Of a DNA stretch of 38,006 nucleotides, positions 23,108-31,665 are shown piece after piece. Position 1 is the stretch's first letter. Each line of letters opens with the position of its first letter. The translations under genes and the position numbers were made by a program. Source of the stretch: CAVQEK01 sp964596645 (GTDB lineage Bacteria; Bacteroidota; Bacteroidia; Cytophagales; Cyclobacteriaceae); the NCBI GenBank assembly GCA_964596645.1, contig CAZQVB010000039.1:1-38006 (forward strand). The letters are read 5' to 3'. The notes beneath the pieces were generated by a model, which made no database searches, had not been told where the DNA came from, and was given only the letters and a program-made list of their open reading frames with translations.

Positions 23108-24076
23108 TTAAAACCCCAGGATGCCACGCACTCTGCTGAGCACCTCGCGGGCTATGCCTCTGGCGCGCTCTTCACCTATAGTCAGCTTTTTATATACTTC
23201 TTCGGGTTGGCGCATGTAGAAGTCAAACTGCTCGCGCTGCGTTGCATACTGCGTTTTAATCAATTCAAAAAGGGCTTGCTTGGCGTGGCCGTAGCCATAG
23301 TTGCCGCCCATATATCTCTGTCGCATCTCATCCACCTGAGCAGGTGAAGCGATAAGTTGATAAAGTGCAAACACATTACAGGCATCCGGGTTCTTCGGCT
23401 CTTCCAGAGGCGTGCTGTCTGTCACGATGGACATGATCGTTTTGCGCAAAGCTTTGTCGGGCATAAATATATCGATGGTGTTGCCATGCGATTTGCTCAT
23501 TTTCTGTCCATCGATGCCGGGTATGGTCATCACCTGTTGGTCTACACGCGCCTCCGGCAATACAAATGTATCGCCGTAGCGATGGTTGAAACTGCTGGCG
23601 ATGTCGCGGGTCATTTCCAGGTGCTGCACCTGATCTTTTCCTACAGGCACATATTGGGCATCGTAGAGCAATATGTCGGCTGCCATAAGCACCGGGTAAA
23701 TGAACAACCCGGCGTTGACGTCGCTCAGCCGGTCCGATTTATCTTTGAACGAGTGCGCGTTGGCCAACATCGGATAGGGGGCAAAGCAGTTTAGGTACCA
23801 GGTGAGCTCGCAGACCTCCGCTATTTGCGACTGCCTATAAAATATGTTCTTGTCGGCATCGAAACCAAACGCCAGCCATGCAGCAGCAGTGGCCAGGGTG
23901 TTTTCTTTGCGTGTGTCGCCGTCTTTGATGGTGGTGAGGGAGTGCAGGTCGGCGATGAAAAAGAGTGATTCGTTGCGCTCTTCCTGCGAAAGCTTAATGG
24001 CAGGCACAATGGCACCCAGCAAATTGCCGAGATGCGGCCTGCCGGAGCTTTGTATTCCGGTGAGTATTCTTGCCAT
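23108..24076 (-). CDS. trpS: Tryptophanyl-tRNA synthetase
   Basis: TrpRS charges tRNA-Trp with tryptophan in the cytoplasm. The start at 24076 gives MARILTGIQSSGRPHLGNLL and 322 residues, normal for the bacterial enzyme. Class I signatures are HLGN (the HIGH equivalent) near residue 15 and KMSKS in DGQKMSKSHG. The specificity region (NAHSFKDKSDR; GLFIYPVLMAADIL; VGKDQVQHLEMTRDIA) is intact. A longer in-frame start at 24094 lies inside a perfect TAnnTTTG box, so the shorter start is better supported. Confidence 0.96.
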   Translation of the reverse strand: MARILTGIQSSGRPHLGNLLGAIVPAIKLSQEERNESLFFIADLHSLTTIKDGDTRKENTLATAAAWLAFGFDADKNIFYRQSQIAEVCELTWYLNCFAPYPMLANAHSFKDKSDRLSDVNAGLFIYPVLMAADILLYDAQYVPVGKDQVQHLEMTRDIASSFNHRYGDTFVLPEARVDQQVMTIPGIDGQKMSKSHGNTIDIFMPDKALRKTIMSIVTDSTPLEEPKNPDACNVFALYQLIASPAQVDEMRQRYMGGNYGYGHAKQALFELIKTQYATQREQFDFYMRQPEEVYKKLTIGEERARGIAREVLSRVRGILGF

Positions 24077-24091
24077 ACAGTGAATTTTGCG

Positions 24092-24099
24092 CAAAAATA
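24092..24099 (-). promoter_or_regulatory. Candidate -7 box for trpS
   Basis: The minus strand reads TATTTTTG, a perfect TAnnTTTG match ending 15 nt before the ATG at 24076. The leader would be only about 10 nt. No TTG at standard distance was found. Confidence 0.5.
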
Positions 24100-24229
24100 G
24101 AGAAACAAATTACAACCGGCTTAAAATCTGTCTTTGTACTTCAGTTTTGCCCGCTCATCTTCTAATTTTGACACAATTGCACAGTGCAGCCAACGTTGTG
24201 CTGCCAGTGTATTTCTTAATCAATTTACT

Positions 24230-25309
24230 ATGCGCCTTACTTTTGTCCTTTGCTTTTTTCTCATCAGTTTCGGCACTTTTGCCCAGCAACCCGCCATCAG
24301 TTTCACAGAAGACGTTTTTGATTTTGGCACCATCAAGGAAGCCAATGGCCCGGTGGAGCATCGTTTCGTGTTTACCAACACCGGCAAGGCCCCGCTGGTG
24401 ATAGATGGCGTTCGTGCATCGTGCGGCTGCACCACACCCGCATGGAGCAAAGAACCCGTGCTGCCGGGCGACAAGGGCTTTGTGATGGCTAAATTTGACC
24501 CCAAGAACAGACCGGGACAGTTTCGCAAGTCGCTCACCATTACCTCCAATGCAGCCTCGGGTACGGCCACCATATTCATACAGGGCAATGTGGCTATAGA
24601 GCCTAAGTCGCCTGCCGATCAGTATCCCAACCCCATCGGCGATCTGCATTTCCGGTATCGCTCCCTGAACATGAGCAAGGTTACCACAGAGAAACCTGTT
24701 ACGCGTGCATTCGACGTGTTCAACAACGGTACGTCACCCATCACTTTTTCTGAGGAGATGGACAAGCCAAAGCACGTATCCGTGTCGTTTCAGCCCCAGA
24801 CCATTCAGCCACAAGCGAGCGGCAAAATATTGATCACTTATGATGCTGCTGCACGCGAAGAGCTGGGGTTTGTGTCGGACCGCCTGGTGCTGCATACCGA
24901 TGAGCCTGCCGATGCAGAAAAGGATTTACGCGTCATTGCCACCATAGAAGAGTATTTTCCGCCGATGACGGCCCAGCAACTGGCCCGGGCGCCGAAGCTG
25001 GCCGTAGATAAGCGAGAGGTAGATCTTGGAAGCATGAGCGATACCGACAAACGTGAGACTGAATTCAACCTGACCAATATTGGCAAGGAAGAACTGAACA
25101 TACGCGCAGTGAAGCCCAACTGTGGCTGTACGGTGACGAGGCTGAATAAGACAAACCTGAAGCCAGGCGAGAGTGTGAAGCTTCAAGTGACATTCGACGG
25201 CACCGGCAGGCGTGGTCGACAACAAAAGTCAATCACCATTTTTTCCAATGATCCCTCGGCACCGACACAGCGCCTTACCGTGAAGGCGCGGGTGAATGAT
25301 GTAGACTGA
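24230..25309 (+). CDS. Exported protein with two DUF1573 domains
   Basis: From the start at 24230 the 359-residue product has a signal peptide (MRLTFVLCFFLISFGTFAQQ). Two DUF1573 Ig-like repeats follow. The first carries FDFGTIKEANGPVEHRFVFT and the Cys pair in ASCGCTTP (about residues 65-72). The second carries VDLGSMSDTDKRETEFNLTN and PNCGCTVTR near residue 300. A middle Ig-like stretch with ITFSEEMDKPKHVSVSF lacks the CGC motif. The CGC motif could bind metal or form a disulfide; the function is unknown. An in-frame ATG at 24134 would put 32 unlikely residues before the signal peptide. Confidence 0.88.
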   Translation: MRLTFVLCFFLISFGTFAQQPAISFTEDVFDFGTIKEANGPVEHRFVFTNTGKAPLVIDGVRASCGCTTPAWSKEPVLPGDKGFVMAKFDPKNRPGQFRKSLTITSNAASGTATIFIQGNVAIEPKSPADQYPNPIGDLHFRYRSLNMSKVTTEKPVTRAFDVFNNGTSPITFSEEMDKPKHVSVSFQPQTIQPQASGKILITYDAAAREELGFVSDRLVLHTDEPADAEKDLRVIATIEEYFPPMTAQQLARAPKLAVDKREVDLGSMSDTDKRETEFNLTNIGKEELNIRAVKPNCGCTVTRLNKTNLKPGESVKLQVTFDGTGRRGRQQKSITIFSNDPSAPTQRLTVKARVNDVD

Positions 25310-25399
25310 AATCAGCTAATTTACTTCAGTTCCGGTAGTTTCAGTTTTATCGGGTATTCTGCCTGGGTCATTGCGGTGCGCTATTTGGCGGTGCATACA

Positions 25400-25561
25400 T
25401 CACTTGCTCACCAACAGCAGAAAGCCAAATCCAAGGATAGCCATCCAGTATTTATAGGGTTCCAGCAGTGAAAAATTCAGGATATCCATTTCTAAGAAAA
25501 CAGAAATGAGCACCAGTACTATGGCTATGCCCTTGATCAATGATCGCGTTCTTTTTCCCAT
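25400..25561 (-). CDS. Small membrane protein, 53 residues
   Basis: This ORF is below common length cut-offs. It starts MGKRTRSLIKGIAIVLVLIS and ends GFGFLLLVSK. It has a positively charged N-terminus (K3, R4, R6, K10), a first transmembrane helix at about 10-23 and a second at about 38-52, joined by a loop reading EMDILNFSLLEPYKYW. The charge pattern and hairpin topology are what a real two-helix membrane protein shows. It lies alone between the DUF1573 gene and tsaC, reading towards the DUF1573 gene. Function unknown. Confidence 0.65.
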   Translation of the reverse strand: MGKRTRSLIKGIAIVLVLISVFLEMDILNFSLLEPYKYWMAILGFGFLLLVSK

Positions 25562-25745
25562 AAAAAGTATTGTAAAGCTTTGATGTGCAACATGCGCTTG
25601 TTCGTAATGACATGCAGTAAAAAATTAAAACCTGCAGGTCATGGCAGACGCGACGGGGTCGCGCCGGCAAATTTAAAATTCTGATCATTGTCAGCTAATT
25701 TTAGGGTTTTAAATTTTAGCTTCGCCCCAATAAAACCAACCTGCA

Positions 25746-26720
25746 TTGGCCAAAATCGGACAAGATATAGCGTATGCTGCTCAACTCATTGCCGGTGGAT
25801 CATTGGTGGCCATGCCGACAGAAACGGTGTACGGTCTGGCTGCCAGCGCAGTAAATACTGAAGCGGTGGCCCGTATTTTTGAAGTAAAAAAAAGGCCCTC
25901 ATTCGACCCACTCATCGTACACCTGGCGCATCGCGACTGGCTGGATGAGTTCGTGTTGAATATACCGCGCGAAGCAAATCTGCTGGCTGCTGCCTTCTGG
26001 CCAGGGCCACTTACGTTGTTGTTGAAAAAAAAGCCAAACATCTCCGATCTTGTTACGTCCGGCCTTCCGGACGTGGCCGTACGGGTACCCGCTCACCCTA
26101 TGGCTCAGGCACTTTTGCAAACACTGGATGTGCCACTGGCAGCACCCAGTGCCAATCCTTTTGGCTATGTGAGCCCCACCACTGCACAGCACGTCAACGA
26201 CCAGTTGGGTGACCACATACCCTATATTTTGGACGGTGGCCCATGTGCCGTAGGGCTGGAGTCGACCATCGTAGGTTTTGAAGACGGCCGGCCGGTGGTG
26301 TATCGCAAGGGTGGGCTGGCGGTAGAAGATATAGAAAACATTATAGGCCCTGTGGGCGTACGCGATCACTCCACATCAACCCCAAAAAGCCCCGGAATGC
26401 TCAGCAGGCATTATTCTCCGGCGACGCAGGTTTTATATGGCAACATTGAAGAAAATCTGCTAAAACTGAATGACGATACACGGGTTGGTATTTTGAGTTT
26501 TAACCGTATGATGCCTCAACTGAACAAGGAACGGCAATTTGTACTTAGCGCCAAAGGCGATATGAAGGAGGCTGCAGCACGGCTTTTTGCCGGGCTAAGG
26601 CATCTGGATGCTTTAAATTTGTCGCATATACTGTGCGAGCCTGTGCCCGACGCAGGGCTGGGTGCGGCCATCAATGACCGGCTGCGCCGGTCGGCAGCGC
26701 AATCAACAATTGAAAACTGA
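25746..26720 (+). CDS. tsaC: L-threonylcarbamoyladenylate synthase (Sua5 form), TTG start
   Basis: The enzyme makes threonylcarbamoyl-AMP from threonine, bicarbonate and ATP for the t6A37 modification of ANN-decoding tRNAs. The 324 residues include the YrdC domain (MPTETVYGLAAS; KKRPSFDPLIVHLA; FWPGPLTLLL; APSANPFGYVSPT; GLESTIVGF) and a C-terminal Sua5 domain after the SPGMLSRHYSPATQV linker. The only start that preserves the conserved N-terminus (AKIGQDIAYAAQLIAGGSLV) is TTG at 25746; the first in-frame ATG would remove about 22 residues. The pgk gene follows after 24 bp, probably co-transcribed. Confidence 0.93.
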   Translation: MAKIGQDIAYAAQLIAGGSLVAMPTETVYGLAASAVNTEAVARIFEVKKRPSFDPLIVHLAHRDWLDEFVLNIPREANLLAAAFWPGPLTLLLKKKPNISDLVTSGLPDVAVRVPAHPMAQALLQTLDVPLAAPSANPFGYVSPTTAQHVNDQLGDHIPYILDGGPCAVGLESTIVGFEDGRPVVYRKGGLAVEDIENIIGPVGVRDHSTSTPKSPGMLSRHYSPATQVLYGNIEENLLKLNDDTRVGILSFNRMMPQLNKERQFVLSAKGDMKEAAARLFAGLRHLDALNLSHILCEPVPDAGLGAAINDRLRRSAAQSTIEN

Positions 26721-26744
26721 AGTTTTACCAATAAATAATGCTCT

Positions 26745-27932
26745 ATGAAAACAGTCGATAATTACAACTTCCACGGAAAGCGTGCCTTGATCAGGGTCGA
26801 TTTCAATGTGCCATTGAATGATAAATTTGAAATCACCGACGATAACCGGCTAAAGGCCGCCATACCTACTATAGAAAAGATATTAAAAGACGGTGGCTCT
26901 GTGGTGCTGATGTCGCACTTGGGCCGCCCGAAAGAAGGACCTGAGGAGCGCTTTTCGCTGAAGCACGTGGTACCTTATCTCAAGACTAAATTAGGCGTAA
27001 ATGTGCAATTCGCAGACGATTGTATCGGTGAGGATGCGAAAGAAAAATCATCGAAGCTGAAGCCTGGCGATGTATTGCTTTTGGAGAACCTGCGCTTCTA
27101 CAAGCAGGAAACCAAAGGCGACGAGGAGTTTGCCAAAAAACTTTCTGAACATGGCGATGTATGGGTGAATGATGCCTTTGGTACAGCGCATCGCGCACAT
27201 GCCTCTACAGCCATCATTTCCAAATTTTTCGACGACAACATCTGCGGGTATGTCATACAGGCTGAATTGGAAAATGCCGATAAAGTGTTGGAAACCGGCG
27301 AAAAACCAATGACCGCCATCATGGGTGGTGCTAAAATCAGCGATAAAATAGAGATAATAGAAAACCTGCTCGACCGTGTAGACAATCTGCTGATCGGCGG
27401 CGGTATGGCGTATACGTTTTTTAAAGCTAAGGGTGGCAAAATCGGCAAATCGCTTGTGGAGGAAGATAAGCTGGACTTGGCCAAAAGCTTAATAGAAAAA
27501 GCGAAGAGCAAAGGTGTGAACCTGTTGCTTCCGGAAGATTCGCTGGCGGCGGATGAATTTAAGAACGATGCCAACACCGAAGTGGTGAGCAACATGGAGA
27601 TAAAAGACGGCTACATGGGCCTGGACATCGGACCGAAGGCCATCAAGGAGTTTGAGAAGGTGATACGTTCTTCTAAAACAATACTTTGGAATGGCCCGAT
27701 GGGTGTGTTTGAAATGTCAAACTTTGCCGAAGGCACTAAGGCGGTAGCCAAGGCTGTGGTAGATGCCACCAAAGAAGGAGCCTTCTCTCTGATCGGAGGG
27801 GGCGACTCCGCCGCGGCAGTGAACACACTGGGCTACGGCGAAGATGTGTCGTATGTCTCTACCGGGGGCGGTGCGTTGCTGGAGTATATGGAAGGCAAAG
27901 AACTACCCGGTATTGAGGTGCTCCGCAAATAG
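26745..27932 (+). CDS. pgk: Phosphoglycerate kinase
   Basis: PGK transfers phosphate between 1,3-bisphosphoglycerate and ADP in glycolysis. The 395-residue product has the expected motifs in order: RVDFNVPLND (about 18-27), MSHLGRPKEG (about 60-69), VLLLENLRFYKQE, WVNDAFGTAHRAHAST, AIMGGAKISDKI, ILWNGPMGVFE, and the nucleotide loop GGGDSAAAVN near residue 350. It follows tsaC by 24 bp and ends at a strong terminator about 20 bp downstream. Confidence 0.98.
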   Translation: MKTVDNYNFHGKRALIRVDFNVPLNDKFEITDDNRLKAAIPTIEKILKDGGSVVLMSHLGRPKEGPEERFSLKHVVPYLKTKLGVNVQFADDCIGEDAKEKSSKLKPGDVLLLENLRFYKQETKGDEEFAKKLSEHGDVWVNDAFGTAHRAHASTAIISKFFDDNICGYVIQAELENADKVLETGEKPMTAIMGGAKISDKIEIIENLLDRVDNLLIGGGMAYTFFKAKGGKIGKSLVEEDKLDLAKSLIEKAKSKGVNLLLPEDSLAADEFKNDANTEVVSNMEIKDGYMGLDIGPKAIKEFEKVIRSSKTILWNGPMGVFEMSNFAEGTKAVAKAVVDATKEGAFSLIGGGDSAAAVNTLGYGEDVSYVSTGGGALLEYMEGKELPGIEVLRK

Positions 27933-27952
27933 GCTAAACCAATAGCGGATAT

Positions 27953-27992
27953 AAAAACAAAGCCGGCTCAATAGAGGGCCGGCTTTGTTTTT
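27953..27992. terminator. Rho-independent terminator after pgk
   Basis: Fifteen-base arms (27953-27967 and 27978-27992) pair perfectly around a 10-nt loop; the A-rich start and T-rich end flank a GCCGGC core. Confidence 0.95.
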
Positions 27993-28201
27993 GGATTCTA
28001 TAAAGGAGCTGAATGTTGAAAGAAAAGCGCTTGATAATCTTGTTTAATCGAGAATGAATTAATCTCCTGGCTTGGTTAAGCCTTCAATGTTGCAATTAAA
28101 AAAGATAAGTACACGGGGCCAGTCTATTCCTTTTTATTGACTTATTTTGCACCTTGATCGAGGTGGTCAGAATGATTTACAATTCCAATTGAAAAGGAAA
28201 A

Positions 28202-29869
28202 ATGGCATTATCAAAACAATTTCAACATCCCTACGAGTTTGATCCCAAGTACAAAAAAACAGCAGCATATTTCAGTATGGAATTCGCAATAGACCAGCCA
28301 CTGAAAACTTATTCAGGCGGTTTGGGTTTTTTGGCGGGTTCTCACATGCGCAGTGCTTACGAGTTGAAGCAGAATCTGGTAGGTGTGGGCATACTCTGGA
28401 AATATGGCTACTACGATCAGGTGCGCAGGGGTGATCAGTCCATGGACGCGCTGTTTCAGGAGAAGATGTATGGCTTTTTGGTGGAAACGGACATTCGTTT
28501 CGAGATAGAGATCAATAATCATCCTGTGCATGTGAAGGCATACTTCCTGCCTCCGCATATTTTCGGCACGGTTCCCATGTTTTTCCTGTCTACCGATCTG
28601 GCTGAAAATGATTATCTGGCACAGACTACTTCGCATAAATTGTATGATTCAGACCCGGCCGGCAAGGTGGCGCAGTGTATTCTGTTGGGTGTAGGCGGCG
28701 CTAAGTTGCTCGATCTGCTCAATCACGAAACGGAAGTGTATCATTTGAATGAAGCGCACGCACTGTCGCTCGCATTTTATCTATACAGCAAGGAGCAGGA
28801 TGCGGCAAAGCTGAAGGATAAAGTGGTTTTCACCACGCATACTCCAGAAGAGGCCGGCAACGAAAAGCACGACATCAGGCTGCTTGAAAAGTTAGGCTTT
28901 TTTTGTGGCGTACCCCTGGAAGAAGTTCGCGCCATCACAGGCATAGAAGACGACACATTCAATCACTCTCTTGCCGCTTTGCGCATATCGAAGATAGCCA
29001 ATGGTGTGTCGCGTATACACGGGGAGGTTTCCAATAAAATGTGGCGCAAGCACAAAAACATTTGTCCAATTATTTCCATCACCAACGCTCAGAATAAGAA
29101 GTACTGGGTAGATAAGGTGCTTCAGGACGCGATCATTGATGGCGATGACGAGCGCCTGGTAAAGAGGAAAAAGGAACTGAAACAGATATTATTCAATTTG
29201 GTAGCCGACCAGACTGGACACTTGTTCAGCAAAGATGTGCTTACCGTGGTATGGGCGCGTAGGTTTGCCGAGTACAAAAGGCCGGATCTCATAACCCGGG
29301 ATATAAAGAGGTTTGAAAGCCTCATTAATAACAAAGAGCGGCCTATTCAAATTATCTGGGCCGGCAAGCCCTACCCGATGGATTACACGGCCATAAGCAC
29401 CTTCAATGCGCTGGTGCATATGAGCAAAAAATACAGAAATATTGCTGTGCTTGTAGGCTATGAACTGCAGCTCTCGCGCTTGCTCAAGTGTGGTTCTGAT
29501 GTGTGGCTCAACAATCCGCGCGTGCCCAGGGAGGCTTCCGGAACCAGCGGCATGACGGCAGCCATGAATGCCTCTGTGAATTTCTCCACTTACGATGGTT
29601 GGATCCCTGAGTTTTCGAAGCATGGTGTAAACAGCTATGTAGTACCACAGGTTGATCAATCCCTGCCGGTACACCAGCAAGACCAGATCGATTTGCAAAA
29701 TTTGTTGGATGTGCTGGAAAAGGAAATCGTGCCCACCTACTATGGCCACAGTGGCAAATGGGTCGACATTGTGAAAAACAGCATGCAAGATGTGGTGCCA
29801 TATTTTGATTCAGACAGGATGGCCTATCAGTACTATGAGAAATTCTATAATTATGAAAAAATAGAATAG
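28202..29869 (+). CDS. Alpha-glucan phosphorylase-like protein (GT35) without the PLP lysine
   Basis: The 555-residue protein is collinear with short-form glycogen phosphorylases: VAYFSMEFA-type start (AYFSMEFAIDQPLKTYSGGL), GVGILWKYGYYDQ, DSDPAGKVAQCILLGVGGAK, VYHLNEAHA, VVFTTHTPEEAGNEKHDIRL, VVWARRFAEYKRPDLI, IIWAGKPYPMD and EASGTSG. In classical GT35 enzymes the last motif continues as SGMK or SNMK, where Lys binds pyridoxal phosphate. Here it is GTSGMTAAMN, with Thr452 in place of Lys. So PLP-dependent phosphorolysis as in known enzymes looks unlikely, though the rest of the fold is conserved. It sits next to a glycogen-synthase-like gene and near glgB, which suggests a role in glucan metabolism. 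It is flanked by its own terminator. Confidence 0.88.
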   Translation: MALSKQFQHPYEFDPKYKKTAAYFSMEFAIDQPLKTYSGGLGFLAGSHMRSAYELKQNLVGVGILWKYGYYDQVRRGDQSMDALFQEKMYGFLVETDIRFEIEINNHPVHVKAYFLPPHIFGTVPMFFLSTDLAENDYLAQTTSHKLYDSDPAGKVAQCILLGVGGAKLLDLLNHETEVYHLNEAHALSLAFYLYSKEQDAAKLKDKVVFTTHTPEEAGNEKHDIRLLEKLGFFCGVPLEEVRAITGIEDDTFNHSLAALRISKIANGVSRIHGEVSNKMWRKHKNICPIISITNAQNKKYWVDKVLQDAIIDGDDERLVKRKKELKQILFNLVADQTGHLFSKDVLTVVWARRFAEYKRPDLITRDIKRFESLINNKERPIQIIWAGKPYPMDYTAISTFNALVHMSKKYRNIAVLVGYELQLSRLLKCGSDVWLNNPRVPREASGTSGMTAAMNASVNFSTYDGWIPEFSKHGVNSYVVPQVDQSLPVHQQDQIDLQNLLDVLEKEIVPTYYGHSGKWVDIVKNSMQDVVPYFDSDRMAYQYYEKFYNYEKIE

Positions 29870-29911
29870 CCATACGAACGGTCAGGCAAAAAAAAATTAG
29901 AGAAGAGAATA

Positions 29912-29942
29912 AAAAAAACAGGGTTTGTAGCCCTGTTTTTTT
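29912..29942. terminator. Rho-independent terminator after the phosphorylase-like gene
   Basis: Arms of 12 bases (29912-29923 and 29931-29942) carry an ACAGGG/CCCTGT core, with seven A before and seven T after, around a 7-nt loop. Confidence 0.93.
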
Positions 29943-30106
29943 ATTTTAGAGTTCGGCTGTCGCATGGGTTGTGCAGCCAACCCTGCCCCAAAATTATCAG
30001 TCCTTACCTCCATTTCATTAAATCGACCAGTGAGGGCTGCCAGAAACTTCTGGCGACATAAAATTGTTTTTTAGGTACAACCTCGATAACCACTCTATCC
30101 ACCGCT

Positions 30107-31411
30107 ATGACAAAATTTCGGGTACTTATGTTGGGTTGGGACGTGGCCCCCTACATCAATGGAGGCCTTGGTGTAGCTTGCTATGGCCTGTGCGCCGAGC
30201 TGGCCAAAAAGGCTCAAATCTCCCTGATACTGCCTTCGGTGCCCGATCATTATTCCTTTGATCAAATGAAAGTAATTGGAATAAGCAAAAAGGCAATGCG
30301 ACAGGGTAAGAGACAAGACAGGCTTGAAGATATAGAAGCACTGTGGGACTTGAAGCGGGTGAATGTGCCGCTTGATCCTTACTTCATCGCATCTCAAACT
30401 GAAGAGTTGAGGCGCTATGTACAAAAGAAACTGAATAAAGGAGGCGCTGCAGGATTGAAAAGATTTCCTAAAAAGACGTCCGATGCCGATATCTACGGCG
30501 AAGATGTACTGGAAAAGGTGATTGCCTATGCCAACGAAGTACTTAGACTATCACGCAGTCTCGACTTTGACGTGATACATGCCCACGACTGGATGACCTT
30601 TCTGGCCGGCATATATGTGAAAAACGAGACTAAAAAGCCTTTGATCCTGCACATACATTCATTGGATTTCGATCGTGTTGGGGCTGCCAGCCGTTCCTGG
30701 GTTTTCAATATTGAGCGGCATGTGATGTCCAAAGCCGACATGGTATTGGCAGTGAGCAACTATACCGCGGGCATTATTTATAGCCAGTATGGCTTGAGCA
30801 GCAAGCGCGTGCTTACAGTGCACAATGGCATAGAGCAGCGAAGCTTCAGCAGACGTGAGAAAAAAGGAAATAGCAAAAATGTGCTTTTTGTTGGCCGTAT
30901 GACCGGCCAGAAAGGACCGCAGTACTATCTGGATATAGCGCTGGAAGTGTTGAAAAAATATAAAGACGTGAATTTTCTGATGGCTGGTGCCGGCGAATTT
31001 GCACCCGGCAACCTGGAGCATACTAAGTACAATGCCTTGCAAGGCCGTGTTAAAGTCCTTGGTTTTCTCGATCGCCAAAGCCTCAATGCACTCTTTGCTA
31101 AAGTTGATGTGTTTTGTATGCCGTCGGTGTCAGAGCCCTTTGGTTTGGCGGCTCTGGAGGCAGCCCAGCACGGCGTGCCGGTCATAGTCACCTCGCGTTC
31201 GGGTGTATCAGAAGTGCTCACCGGCTCCTTGCGGGCCAACTTTTGGGACATAGAGAAAATGGCTGATTTTGTAGTGCAACTTTTTACCGACGAAGCTTTG
31301 CGCCGGCAAGTAGTAGAACAGAACAAAGCCGACGTGGAAAATGCCACATGGGAAATAGCCGCCGAAAAGATTTTAAGTGCTTATGACAGCGTGTTGCATA
31401 ATGGTGAATGA
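30107..31411 (+). CDS. Glycogen/starch synthase-like glycosyltransferase (GT4/GT5 type)
   Basis: The 434-residue GT-B protein opens MTKFRVLMLGWDVAPYINGG followed by LGVACYGLCAELAKK. This resembles the KxGGL donor-site loop of glycogen synthases but lacks the usual Lys (NGGLG). Further motifs are DVIHAHDWMTFLAGIYVKNE, ILHIHSLDFDRVG, ADMVLAVSNYTAGII, VHNGIEQ, VLFVGRMTGQKGPQYYLDIA and the C-terminal donor motif SEPFGLAALEAAQHGVPVIV. It probably adds glucose from a nucleotide sugar to an alpha-glucan, given its neighbours; donor and product are inferred. Its start lies about 165 bp after the terminator of the phosphorylase-like gene. Confidence 0.85.
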   Translation: MTKFRVLMLGWDVAPYINGGLGVACYGLCAELAKKAQISLILPSVPDHYSFDQMKVIGISKKAMRQGKRQDRLEDIEALWDLKRVNVPLDPYFIASQTEELRRYVQKKLNKGGAAGLKRFPKKTSDADIYGEDVLEKVIAYANEVLRLSRSLDFDVIHAHDWMTFLAGIYVKNETKKPLILHIHSLDFDRVGAASRSWVFNIERHVMSKADMVLAVSNYTAGIIYSQYGLSSKRVLTVHNGIEQRSFSRREKKGNSKNVLFVGRMTGQKGPQYYLDIALEVLKKYKDVNFLMAGAGEFAPGNLEHTKYNALQGRVKVLGFLDRQSLNALFAKVDVFCMPSVSEPFGLAALEAAQHGVPVIVTSRSGVSEVLTGSLRANFWDIEKMADFVVQLFTDEALRRQVVEQNKADVENATWEIAAEKILSAYDSVLHNGE

Positions 31412-31513
31412 CACATTTTCAATGGTATCTCTATTTCATTGAGTTTCATTCAACACATGCTGGTAATATTAAAAATACAAGTGTAATTCTAATGGATTAA
31501 TGGCGGAAATGTA

Positions 31514-31570
31514 AAAATGATATAAAATATCCATATCATTTTGTGAATATGATAAAAGACGTTACTTTTG
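31514..31570 (+). promoter_or_regulatory. Near-ideal promoter with overlapping inverted repeat
   Basis: TTG (31541-31543), a 19-nt spacer and TACTTTTG (31563-31570) match the Bacteroidota consensus fully. A perfect inverted repeat, AAAATGATAT (31514-31523) and ATATCATTTT (31533-31542), ends inside the -33 element, so a regulator bound there could control the promoter. Confidence 0.65.
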
Positions 31571-31576
31571 ACATGA

Positions 31577-31640
31577 GACAACAAGCAAATAACTGATCAT
31601 AAAAAAGGCAGTCACTCTAACCGGTGGTTGCCTTTTTTAA
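31577..31640 (+). ncRNA. Candidate short RNA of about 65 nt
   Basis: Transcription from the promoter at 31541-31570 should start near 31577 and meet the terminator hairpin at 31601-31638 almost immediately. The unit contains no credible gene; a 7-codon ORF (ATG at 31573) starts at or just before the predicted transcript start. It lies in the convergent gap between the glucan synthase-like gene and glgB. No known RNA family is recognised. Confidence 0.4.
31601..31638. terminator. Terminator between convergent genes
   Basis: AAAAAAGGCA (31601-31610) pairs with TGCCTTTTTT (31629-31638), with further imperfect pairing inside. It ends in T on either strand, so it may also serve glgB on the minus strand. 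Confidence 0.85.
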
Positions 31641-31665
31641 TGCCCTTCAGCAGGCCGTGTATTGG

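Noticed and set aside
25452..25688. 78-codon minus-strand open frame
   Set aside because: Overlaps the small membrane protein in another frame; its translation lacks the hydrophobic pattern and charge bias seen there.
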